Source of the DNA: Bacteroidales bacterium
GTDB lineage: Bacteria > Bacteroidota > Bacteroidia > Bacteroidales > UBA932
DNA: 42,946 nt
Direction: 5' to 3'
Assembly (NCBI GenBank): GCA_017471085.1
Contig: JAFUWW010000096.1
Coordinates: forward strand, 1-42,946
The position numbers and the translations under genes were made by a program. The notes beneath the pieces were generated by a model, which was not told the origin of the DNA, did no database searches, and worked only from the letters and a program-made list of their open reading frames with translations. This document shows, one piece after another, positions 34,048-40,401 of this stretch (positions within the stretch are counted from its first letter, which is position 1; each line of letters begins with the position of its first letter).

Positions 34048-34074
34048 GTCATGCCCGGCTCCGACCGGGCATCT
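34048..34074 (+). repeat. palindromic repeat copy B, between acnA and icd
   Basis: GTCATGCCCGG, then CTCCGA, then CCGGGCATCT. The arms ATGCCCGG/CCGGGCAT form an 8-bp hairpin. It starts 5 bases after the acnA stop and could modulate expression between acnA and icd; there is no T tract, so it is not a classical terminator. Confidence 0.85.
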
Positions 34075-34101
34075 GCAAGAACATTTAATAAATACTATAC
34101 C

Positions 34102-35316
34102 ATGGAAAAGATTAAAATGACCACCCCGCTCGTCGAAATGGACGGCGACGAAATGACCAGGATCCTGTGGAAGATGATCAAAGACGAACTCATCCTCCCG
34201 TTCGTGGACCTGAAAACCGAGTATTACGACCTGGGCTTGCCTTACCGTGACAAGACTTCCGACCAGGTGACCATCGACTCCGCCAATGCGACCAAGCGTC
34301 TGGGCGTGGCCGTCAAGTGCGCCACCATCACCCCCAACGTGCAGCGTATGAGCGAGTACAACCTTCACCAGATGTGGAAGAGCCCGAACGGCACCATCCG
34401 CGCCATGTTGGACGGCACCGTGTTTCGTACACCCATCACCATCCCCAGCATCCATCCGGCCGTGAAGTTCTGGAAGAAGCCCATCACCATCGCCCGTCAC
34501 GCCTATGGCGACGTGTATCGTGATGTGGAAATCCAGACCACCGAGCCCGGTGTGGCCAAGCTCGTTTTCGAAGGAGCTTCCGGCCAGCGCATCGAGGAAG
34601 TGATCCATGAGTTTGCCGGTCCCGGTGTCATCGAAGGTATGCACAACACCGACAAGTCCATCAGCAGCTTCGCCCACGCCTGCTTCAAGTATGCCCTTGA
34701 CGTGAAGGAGAACCTCTGGTTCGCTACCAAGGACACCATCTCCAAGAAGTATGACGGCCGCTTCAAGGCGATCTTCGAGGAAATCTACGAGAAAGAGTAC
34801 AAGGAGCAGTTCGAAGCCGCCGGCATCGAGTACTTCTACACTCTGATTGACGATGCCGTGGCCCGCGTCATGCGTTCCGAAGGCGGCTTCATCTGGGCTT
34901 GCAAGAACTACGACGGCGATGTGATGAGCGACATGGTCTCCACCGCCTTCGGCTCCCTGGCCATGATGACTTCCGTGCTGGTATCCCCGGACGGCAAGTA
35001 CGAGTATGAGGCCGCTCACGGCACCGTGACCCGTCACTATTACAAGTACCTGAAGGGTGAAGAGACTTCCACCAACCCGATGGCGACCATCTTTGCCTGG
35101 AGCGGTGCCTTCCGCAAGCGCGGTGAGCTGGACAACCTCCCGGAACTGGTGAACTACGCCAACCAGCTGGAGCAGGCTTGCTTCGACACCCTGAACGAGG
35201 GACTGGAGACCAAGGACCTGGTGAACCTCTCCGAGGGCATCACCCCGAAGGGCCTCACCTCCCTGCAGTTCCTCCAGGAAATCCGCAAACGTCTGGAAAA
35301 ACGCCTCGGCGCCTAG
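34102..35316 (+). CDS. icd: NADP-dependent isocitrate dehydrogenase (eukaryote-like homodimeric type)
   Basis: Converts isocitrate to 2-oxoglutarate and CO2 with NADP; the reaction is reversible at high CO2 and NADPH. The 404-residue protein is of the type shared with eukaryotic cytosolic enzymes: [13 protein letters not shown], substrate-binding [34 protein letters not shown] with the metal Asp residues, and the NADP-binding [13 protein letters not shown]. The ATG at 34102 is used because the earlier in-frame ATG at 34051 would translate repeat copy B. Two more repeat copies and a terminator follow. Confidence 0.96.
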   Translation: MEKIKMTTPLVEMDGDEMTRILWKMIKDELILPFVDLKTEYYDLGLPYRDKTSDQVTIDSANATKRLGVAVKCATITPNVQRMSEYNLHQMWKSPNGTIRAMLDGTVFRTPITIPSIHPAVKFWKKPITIARHAYGDVYRDVEIQTTEPGVAKLVFEGASGQRIEEVIHEFAGPGVIEGMHNTDKSISSFAHACFKYALDVKENLWFATKDTISKKYDGRFKAIFEEIYEKEYKEQFEAAGIEYFYTLIDDAVARVMRSEGGFIWACKNYDGDVMSDMVSTAFGSLAMMTSVLVSPDGKYEYEAAHGTVTRHYYKYLKGEETSTNPMATIFAWSGAFRKRGELDNLPELVNYANQLEQACFDTLNEGLETKDLVNLSEGITPKGLTSLQFLQEIRKRLEKRLGA

Positions 35317-35324
35317 TTCCATCC

Positions 35325-35350
35325 GTCACTGCCGGCCCGACCGGCAATCT
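35325..35350 (+). repeat. palindromic repeat copy C, downstream of icd
   Basis: GTCACTGCCGG, then CCCGA, then CCGGCAATCT. The arms TGCCGG/CCGGCA pair. It begins 9 bases after the icd stop and 12 bases before copy D. Confidence 0.85.
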
Positions 35351-35361
35351 GCCCTTTTAAA

Positions 35362-35388
35362 GTCATGCCCGGCTCCGGCCGGGCCTCT
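35362..35388 (+). repeat. palindromic repeat copy D, used as terminator stem
   Basis: GTCATGCCCGG, then CTCCGG, then CCGGGCCTCT. It is nearly identical to copy B and is followed by a T-rich run, so this copy can serve as the icd terminator. Confidence 0.85.
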
Positions 35389-35402
35389 TTTGTTTTTTTT
35401 TC
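35367..35402 (+). terminator. intrinsic terminator after icd formed by repeat copy D
   Basis: The stem GCCCGG (35367-35372) and CCGGGC (35379-35384) is followed by CTCTTTTG and a run of eleven T. It closes the citCG-acnA-icd transcript. Confidence 0.75.
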
Positions 35403-35455
35403 GAACCTTGTGCAAGATTACTGGTTTTGCCGGTTTAACTGATAAATGATCAGGT

Positions 35456-35842
35456 ATGAAATGGCTGCATAATATGCTGAAGGGCATATCGTTTACGGGA
35501 GCTCTTTTCGTTTTTCAGGCGTGCTACGGAACGCCTGCCGTCGACCCGTTGTTTGAAGAATCCGGCCTGGCTCCGATGAACTTCTCCGTCGTCTCCTCCT
35601 CCAGCGGAGAACCGCTTTCCGGCATAAGGGTGCTTGTCGGATCGGAATGGGAGCCGGACCGCCGGACAGAACTGGGTGTTACAGGTTCGGACGGTCATTG
35701 CCATGTGGAAATACCCTATAGGAGGAATGTCAAAGGTCCTTCGCTTCGTTTCGAAGATCCGGAGGGAGCCCACATCGCCAAGGATACTGTTCTGCTGGAC
35801 CTGACCGAGCGTGAAGTCCTCATTCAATTGCGTCCGGAATGA
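35456..35842 (+). CDS. small lipoprotein resembling the Bacteroidetes radical-SAM-associated putative lipoproteins
   Basis: A 128-residue predicted lipoprotein (signal peptide ending FQAC, Cys23, followed by YGTP). The mature part looks like one Ig-like/carboxypeptidase-regulatory beta-sandwich: GEPLSGIRVLVG, VTGSDGHCHVEIPYRR, LRFEDPEGA and the closing VLLDLTEREVLIQL. The YGTP start, the GEPLSGIRV strand and the FEDPEGA segment resemble a lipoprotein family usually found beside a radical SAM gene; no such gene is in this window, so the assignment is from memory of the family and tentative. The next gene overlaps it by four bases. Confidence 0.7.
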   Translation: MKWLHNMLKGISFTGALFVFQACYGTPAVDPLFEESGLAPMNFSVVSSSSGEPLSGIRVLVGSEWEPDRRTELGVTGSDGHCHVEIPYRRNVKGPSLRFEDPEGAHIAKDTVLLDLTEREVLIQLRPE

Positions 35843-36456
35843 TGAGGCGTTCTTTTCTGATTCTCTTTTTCTTCCTGGCCGGCACGGGTGTCTATGCCCA
35901 GGACGGGGGAAGATCTTGTCCAAAGTCTTTTTCCCTGGAATTGGGTGCAGGTCCCGGGCCGGTGCATACCCGCATGATGTACCCGTCGGCCGGTGCCTTC
36001 GCTTCTGAAGGAAAGCGGCCGGACCATTCCAGTGCCATTTATCCTGCCGTGGGCCTTTCCGGAGTCTGGCGTGTGAGCCCGCGGTGGGAATTGATTCTGA
36101 CGGGAATCCTTTCCTGGAGCCATTTCAAAGTCACGCGATACGATGTGTTCGGAATCGACCCGAAGGGAAATCCCCGTTTCGATCTTTCCCGGGAAGCCGG
36201 TACATCTTGGGCGGCGGCCGGTCCCATTGCCTCTCTGACCTTTCAGGGGCGAGTGCTATGGAACCCGAAATGGAAAGTCAGGCTTTATTCGGCCTTTGGA
36301 CTGGGATTCGCCCCTCAGGCAGCAGATATCTACCCCTTGCCCTCGATAACCCCGGTCGGCGCCCGTTATGAATTCAGCCGCCTCTACCTCTTCACCGACT
36401 GTACGCTGGGTCCCGTATCCACCGCCCTCTATTCCGGCCTCGGCTGGCACTTCTAA
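35839..36456 (+). CDS. predicted outer membrane beta-barrel protein
   Basis: The 205-residue protein has a signal peptide (about 1-21, ending VYAQ) and then alternating strands typical of small outer-membrane barrels: FSLELGAGPGPVHTRMM, IYPAVGLSGVWRVSPRWELILTG, ASLTFQGRVLWNPKWKVRLYS. It ends in YSGLGWHF with a terminal Phe. The ATG overlaps the lipoprotein gene by four bases, so the two are translationally coupled; a second ATG at 35842 is also possible. Specific function is unknown. A hairpin follows its stop by four bases. Confidence 0.75.
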   Translation: MMRRSFLILFFFLAGTGVYAQDGGRSCPKSFSLELGAGPGPVHTRMMYPSAGAFASEGKRPDHSSAIYPAVGLSGVWRVSPRWELILTGILSWSHFKVTRYDVFGIDPKGNPRFDLSREAGTSWAAAGPIASLTFQGRVLWNPKWKVRLYSAFGLGFAPQAADIYPLPSITPVGARYEFSRLYLFTDCTLGPVSTALYSGLGWHF

Positions 36457-36460
36457 AAAA

Positions 36461-36498
36461 GTCCCTCTGACGGGTATACCTTCCTTGTCAGGGACCTT
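36461..36498 (+). terminator. hairpin after the beta-barrel gene
   Basis: GTCCCTCTGAC (36461-36471) pairs with GTCAGGGAC (36487-36495) with a two-base bulge. It is preceded by six A and followed by a short CTTT, so termination strength is moderate. Confidence 0.5.
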
Positions 36499-36527
36499 TA
36501 CAACAAGACCGATGCATACCATGCACA

Positions 36528-36691
36528 GGCCTATGGCAACGTTCCGCACAAACCATATGATTGCCACCGGGTGTGCCGTAAGTAGTTGAAAATTAGTTGG
36601 TTGCGAAAAGGCCGATAGCGAAGGTGCTCCCCAAGCCGTATGATTGCCACCGGGTGAGCTGTATGTGGCTGACAATTAGTTTGTTCTGCAA
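36528..36691. repeat. 82-base direct tandem repeat, two copies plus a decayed third
   Basis: Copy 1 starts at 36528 (GGCCTATGGC) and copy 2 at 36610 (GGCCGATAGC). Each contains TATGATTGCCACCGGGTG (from 36556 and 36639) followed by a conserved AATTAGTT block. A third, partial copy seems to begin at about 36692 (CCATGTGGCAATGG), and part of it is complementary to the ATTGCCACC core. Function is unknown. Confidence 0.7.
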
Positions 36692-36771
36692 AACCATGTG
36701 GCAATGGTGGGCAATGGCGAGCAAGCGAAGCGGAACGGAGTCCCCTGGACACCCCATACCCCTCCCTACAT

Positions 36772-36811
36772 CACATAAAGAAAGGAGTCAACTCACTTTT
36801 GAGTCAGCTCC
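36772..36811 (-). terminator. intrinsic terminator of the clostripain-like pseudogene
   Basis: On the minus strand GGAGCTGACTCA, loop AAAG, TGAGTTGACTCC forms a 12-bp stem with an internal mismatch region, followed by TTTCTTTATG. It lies 25 bases after the stop codon. Confidence 0.65.
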
Positions 36812-36836
36812 ATGACGAGAATGTGTTAAAGGACGA

Positions 36837-37824
36837 TTATTCGGGGTCTACCAGCCAGTAGAGCTCCCAGACAGAGTCGTTGCAGGGGTTGAGGTTGTTC
36901 CCGTCCATCACCGAGGTCTGGTTGATGTCGAGCCAGTTGCTCCACTGGGTGGCGGTGTTGAAGGCGGAAGAAGTGTAGTTGCTGCCATATTTCTGGTACG
37001 GCTCGTCTTTTTCCTTGGAATAAATGGAAATGCCGATGCTGAAGGCATGATGTTCCGGGAGCACGCAAACTTCGGCAGCTTCCCCCTTGATATTCTTCCG
37101 CAGGGCATAGGGAATGTCCAGGAGATCGGCACATAGGCGTTATCCTTCTCGAACAGATATACCTGATGGGTAGCCATGTCGATATTGGCCTTTTCGGCGG
37201 TTTTGTAGTTCTCTACCAGGAAGCTTCCCAGTTTTTTCACTTCGGCATTGATGCCGGCGAGCTTGTCGGAACGCCAGCAGCTGAAGTCGCAGTTTTCCTG
37301 GTGGAGGACGTCCTTATTCTCTGCGTCGGGAATATCCTGGAAGCATTCGATGTAGATTTTCTCCAGCTTCTCCTTCTGCAGTTTGGCGGCTTTCTCGAAA
37401 TCATCCGGGTATGTGTTGATACCTTCTATCAGAAAGGATACAACCTCCATGATGGTACGGGAAACGTGGGAACTGGCAAACTGATAGTCGCAGATGGGAG
37501 CCGCCTCGGTGAGTACTTCCAACTGGCCCATCAGGCAGACGAACCAGACGATGGCCTTCAGGTGGGTGTTGGTCTCCTGGAAAGCGGCAGTGACGGTTTT
37601 GCAGGAGAGACCCTTCAGGTTGTGGATGTCGTCGTAGATAATGGCCTTGGTGAGGGTTTCATGGCCCAGGTCAAAACCGCCGCCGCTGCCGTAGAACATG
37701 ATGGTGTATTTGGCGGGGTGGTGTTTGCCGGCACATCGGTACTGTTGTCTTTGTTACAGGAAATGGTGCTCATGGCCAGGGCGACACTGAGGCCGATGAG
37801 TACGGAATGAATAAAGTTTTTCAT
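36837..37824 (-). pseudogene. clostripain-family (peptidase C11) lipoprotein, broken by two frameshifts
   Basis: The minus strand encodes three parts in successive frames. The first is a lipoprotein signal peptide (MKNFIHSVLIGLS to TISC, Cys23) from 37824. The second is the middle, KYTIMFYGSGGGFDLGHE, to the Cys motif VCLMGQLEV and further to KDNAYV. The third is the end, DLLDIPYALRKNIKGE to YWLVDPE, stopping at 36837. Adding one base in the run of four G at 37715-37718 and one near 37127-37132 restores a single 329-codon frame. Clostripain-family proteases use a His-Cys pair; the Cys motif is visible, but the region that should hold the catalytic His seems missing between FYGSGGG and LGHETL. 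Both the indels and this gap point to a decayed gene; assembly errors could explain the indels only. Confidence 0.75.
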
Positions 37825-37847
37825 AGTTTGATTGGATTGATTAACGT

Positions 37848-37885
37848 GCAAAAAAACGCAAAAAAACGCATCTGCACAAGTGCAG
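37848..37885 (-). terminator. terminator after the 176-residue protein, with tandem decamer
   Basis: On the minus strand the palindrome CTGCACTTGTGCAG (37885-37872) precedes two T7 runs set in a tandem GTTTTTTTGC decamer. It lies 43 bases after the stop of the upstream gene and just before the pseudogene start. Confidence 0.5.
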
Positions 37886-37893
37886 GGGCAAGA

Positions 37894-37919
37894 AGATGCC
37901 CGATCAAGCCGGCAATGAC
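37894..37919 (-). repeat. palindromic repeat copy E
   Basis: The minus strand reads GTCATTGCCGG, CTTGA, TCGGGCATCT, the same pattern as the other copies. It lies 8 bases after the stop of the 176-residue protein gene. Confidence 0.85.
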
Positions 37920-37927
37920 GGCGGGTT

Positions 37928-38458
37928 TTAGCCCAGGGGATAGAAGAGGGATTCGTAGCGGCTGTTCCAGCTGCGGTCGTAGTGTTTGCGGACGGTGCGG
38001 GCGCTGGCGAAGGTGACGAAGTTGTCCCAGGCTTCCAGGAAGAGGACGGCGAAGTCGGTGCGCTGATGGAGCGTAAGGGCGAAGAGCGTATAGACAGCCA
38101 CGATGTAGACATCGGCCCTTTCGCGGTCGTCGGCCTGCGGGGTGGAAGGAGTTACCAGGGTGAGGCGTTCTGCCTGGGCGAAGGCGAGGTCTGCGATGGT
38201 GTCGGCCAGGAGGGCCTCTTCGGCGGGCGCATACAGCTGGACACAATAACGCTCGGCGGCATATTTCCGGGCCGATGTCTCTTTCTCCAGGGCCGGCATG
38301 GGGCTGGGAAGGGCCGATTCGAAATAACGGGCGAAGTCCGCCTCGCCCCTGAGGAACTTGAGGGCGAGGACGCAGTAGTCCCGTACGGAGGCCTCGATGA
38401 CCATCGAGTAGGGCGCTTTTTCGTCTATTCCGGACAATATTTCTTGAACCGTAGCCAT
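37928..38458 (-). CDS. hypothetical protein, 176 residues, unrecognised
   Basis: I do not recognise a family. The protein has no signal peptide or membrane helix and is Ala-, Leu- and Tyr-rich; it looks mostly helical. Segments that might help a search are EASVRDYCVLALKFLRGEAD, FARYFESALPSPMP, VYIVAVYTLFALTLHQRTDF and the C-terminal SWNSRYESLFYPLG. Codon use resembles the neighbouring real genes, and it has a plausible start and terminator, so it is likely a true gene. It is flanked by the pseudogene and by repeat copies on both sides. Confidence 0.65.
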   Translation of the reverse strand: MATVQEILSGIDEKAPYSMVIEASVRDYCVLALKFLRGEADFARYFESALPSPMPALEKETSARKYAAERYCVQLYAPAEEALLADTIADLAFAQAERLTLVTPSTPQADDRERADVYIVAVYTLFALTLHQRTDFAVLFLEAWDNFVTFASARTVRKHYDRSWNSRYESLFYPLG

Positions 38459-38487
38459 AAGCAGGCGTAAATATACAAAAAATCTAT

Positions 38488-38495
38488 TAATTTTG
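38488..38495 (+). promoter_or_regulatory. putative -7 box for the D-2-hydroxyacid dehydrogenase
   Basis: TAATTTTG matches TAnnTTTG, 68 bases upstream of the ATG; repeat copy F would lie in the transcript leader. No good -33 element is seen. Confidence 0.4.
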
Positions 38496-38502
38496 TATCG
38501 AT

Positions 38503-38528
38503 AGATGCCTGATCCTGTCGGTCATGAC
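38503..38528 (-). repeat. palindromic repeat copy F, degenerate
   Basis: The minus strand reads GTCATGACCGA, CAGGA, TCAGGCATCT. The outer GTCATG and GGCATCT ends are kept while the stem has decayed. Confidence 0.65.
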
Positions 38529-38540
38529 GAATAAACATGA

Positions 38541-38555
38541 GAAACCGGGCATGAC
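38541..38555 (-). repeat. half copy of the palindromic repeat
   Basis: The minus strand reads GTCATGCCCGGTTTC, matching only the first arm of the repeat. It lies 8 bases before the dehydrogenase ATG. Confidence 0.5.
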
Positions 38556-38563
38556 GAAAGAAT

Positions 38564-39490
38564 ATGAAGATTGTATTTCTTGATGCGATTTCCATGGGGG
38601 ATGTTTCCATGGATGAGATTGCCGCTTTGGGCGAATTGGTGTGCTATCCCAGCTCCACGGCGGAGCAGGCGCGCGAGCGCGTGCGTGATGCCGATGTAGC
38701 CATGTTGAACAAAGTGATTGTGGATGAAGCGTTTCTGGACGCTGCGCCGAAACTCCGGCTCATCTGTGAAGCCGGAACGGGCATCAACAATATAGATGTG
38801 AAGCTCTGCGAACAGCGGGGCGTGATTGTGAGGAACGTGGCGGCCTATTCCACCGATTCCGTGGCCCAGACGGCCTGGATGCATATCCTGAATCTTTCCG
38901 GCCGTGCTTTCCACTACCAGGATTTTGTCCGGAGCGGAGCCTATAGCAAGAACCCTGTGCACGTGGATTTCGCCCATCCCTTCACGGAACTCGCCGGCAA
39001 AACGCTGGGCATCGTAGGCATGGGAGCCATCGGCCAGAAGGTGGCTGCCATCGGCAAGGCTTTCGGGATGAAGGTCATCTATTATTCCACCTCCGGCACC
39101 GGCCATTGCAAGGATTACCCCTGTGTGGATCTTCCGGAATTGCTGCAAAGCTCGGACGTGATTTCCATCCATGCGCCTTTCAACGAACGGACGGCGGGAC
39201 TTATCGGCTATGGGCAGCTGCGCATGATGAAGCCCACGGCCTTCCTGGTGAACACCGGCAGGGGAGGCATCGCGGTGGAGGCCGACCTGGCCCGTGCTCT
39301 GGATGATGGTCTCCTTGCGGGGGCGGCGCTGGATGTGTATGTTCGGGAACCGCTTCCGCTGGACAGCCCCCTGATGCACCTGCAGCATCCGGAACGTCTT
39401 GTTTTCTCTCCGCACATCGCCTGGTATTCCCGTGAAGCCCGCGCCCGCCTGGCCCATGAAATGGCAGAAAACGTAAAGAAGGGCTGGTAA
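38564..39490 (+). CDS. D-2-hydroxyacid dehydrogenase (glycerate dehydrogenase-like)
   Basis: A 308-residue NAD(P)-dependent oxidoreductase that interconverts 2-hydroxy and 2-keto acids in the cytoplasm. It has LICEAGTGINNIDV in the catalytic domain, the Rossmann motif GIVGMGAIGQKV, the active-site Arg in VNTGRGGIAVE, a Glu in VREPLPLDSP and the His in FSPHIAWYS. Length and pattern fit the glycerate/hydroxypyruvate reductase group; glyoxylate, hydroxypyruvate or another 2-keto acid are all possible substrates. It stands alone, followed by the ABC operon promoter. Confidence 0.92.
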   Translation: MKIVFLDAISMGDVSMDEIAALGELVCYPSSTAEQARERVRDADVAMLNKVIVDEAFLDAAPKLRLICEAGTGINNIDVKLCEQRGVIVRNVAAYSTDSVAQTAWMHILNLSGRAFHYQDFVRSGAYSKNPVHVDFAHPFTELAGKTLGIVGMGAIGQKVAAIGKAFGMKVIYYSTSGTGHCKDYPCVDLPELLQSSDVISIHAPFNERTAGLIGYGQLRMMKPTAFLVNTGRGGIAVEADLARALDDGLLAGAALDVYVREPLPLDSPLMHLQHPERLVFSPHIAWYSREARARLAHEMAENVKKGW

Positions 39491-39506
39491 AAAGTTCAAA
39501 AAAAAA

Positions 39507-39537
39507 TTTGCAGATAAAAAAAAACTTACTACCTTTG
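39507..39537 (+). promoter_or_regulatory. consensus Bacteroidetes promoter of the ABC/GntR operon
   Basis: TTTG at 39507-39510, a 19-base spacer and TACCTTTG at 39530-39537 match the consensus exactly. The predicted transcription start falls at the edge of or inside the palindrome at 39540-39561. Confidence 0.82.
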
Positions 39538-39539
39538 CG

Positions 39540-39561
39540 GTGTACTATTAAACTAATACAC
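39540..39561. promoter_or_regulatory. palindromic operator, probably of the operon's own GntR regulator
   Basis: The half-sites GTGTACTA and TAATACAC are separated by six bases (TTAAAC) and are reverse complements with one mismatch. The palindrome starts 2 bases after the -7 box, where a bound repressor would block initiation. YtrA-type GntR proteins usually control their own ABC operon from such sites. Confidence 0.7.
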
Positions 39562-39571
39562 GTGCAAAGAT

Positions 39572-40399
39572 ATGATTTCAATCAAGAATTTAAGCTTCAG
39601 TTACGGCTCCAACGAGGTATTGAAAGACATCTCGATGGAGATCCGCGAGGGGAACGTCTATGGTCTTCTCGGTGAGAACGGGGTAGGGAAAACCACCCTT
39701 CTCACCTTGTTGTGCGGGCTCAAGAAGCCCCAGAGGGGGAGTATCGACATTGATGGCAGAGAGCCTTTCCGCAGGCAGCCTTCCCTTCTTGCAGAACAGT
39801 TCTATCTGCCCGACGAAGTAGCTCCGGTCCATGCCAGGGCTTTGCATTTTACGAAAGAGAACGGCATCCTCTGGCCCTCCTTCGACCTGCAGAAATTCGT
39901 CGCTGTCCTGGAAGAATTCGAGGTGGACAAAGACCAGCGGATGGATACCATGAGTGCCGGTCAGCTCAAGAAGACCTGGATTGCCTTCGCCCTGGCCTGC
40001 AATGCCCGCCATTATTATATGGACGAGCCCACGAACGGCCTGGACATTCCTTCCAAGGCCCAGTTCCGCAAAGCCATTACCAAGTATGTCTCGGAAGAGG
40101 CCGCCGTCATCATCTCCACCCATCAGGTCCGGGACCTGGAAAACGTCATCGACCCCATCATCATCCTGGATAAGCGGGCTGTGCTGGTGAATGCTTCCCT
40201 GGAGGAGATTACCGCTAAGATGTATTTCGATTACGGCAACGAAATCAAACCGGACTCCCTCTTTGTGGAGCAGACTCCCGGCGGTACCATCCAGGTGTAT
40301 CCCAACGTCTCCGGCCAGGAGTCCAAAGTGAACCTGGAGGCCTTCTTCAATGCGGTCCACGCCCATAAAGACGTGGTCAAAGCCATGTTCAACCGATAA
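39572..40399 (+). CDS. ABC transporter ATP-binding protein
   Basis: A 275-residue ATPase with Walker A GENGVGKTT (about 34-42), a signature segment MSAGQLKK (differing from LSGGQ), Walker B YYMDEPTNGLD and the H-loop ISTHQ. The 60-residue C-terminal extension is common in the YtrB/EcsA-like group of exporters. It pairs with the permease gene two bases downstream. Substrate unknown; such YtrABC-like systems often respond to cell-envelope stress. Confidence 0.94.
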   Translation: MISIKNLSFSYGSNEVLKDISMEIREGNVYGLLGENGVGKTTLLTLLCGLKKPQRGSIDIDGREPFRRQPSLLAEQFYLPDEVAPVHARALHFTKENGILWPSFDLQKFVAVLEEFEVDKDQRMDTMSAGQLKKTWIAFALACNARHYYMDEPTNGLDIPSKAQFRKAITKYVSEEAAVIISTHQVRDLENVIDPIIILDKRAVLVNASLEEITAKMYFDYGNEIKPDSLFVEQTPGGTIQVYPNVSGQESKVNLEAFFNAVHAHKDVVKAMFNR

Positions 40400-40401
40400 A
40401 A

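Larger units (their letters stand above)
36457..36836. other. 380-base gene-free spacer
   Basis: No credible coding frame was found on either strand. The spacer holds a hairpin closing the barrel gene, about two and a half tandem copies of an 82-base unit, a purine-rich stretch with alternating GCGAGC/GCGAAGCGG, and the terminator of the minus-strand pseudogene. Confidence 0.6.

Noticed and set aside
34051..34101. An upstream in-frame start for icd
   Set aside because: It would translate the palindromic repeat copy B; the family N-terminus begins at 34102.
36528..36720. CRISPR array
   Set aside because: Only two or three copies with an 82-base unit, no short constant repeats with variable spacers, and no cas genes.
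31506..38555. Insertion sequence or transposon ends
   Set aside because: The palindromes are isolated 26-base units; no transposase gene or paired terminal repeats enclosing a cargo was found.
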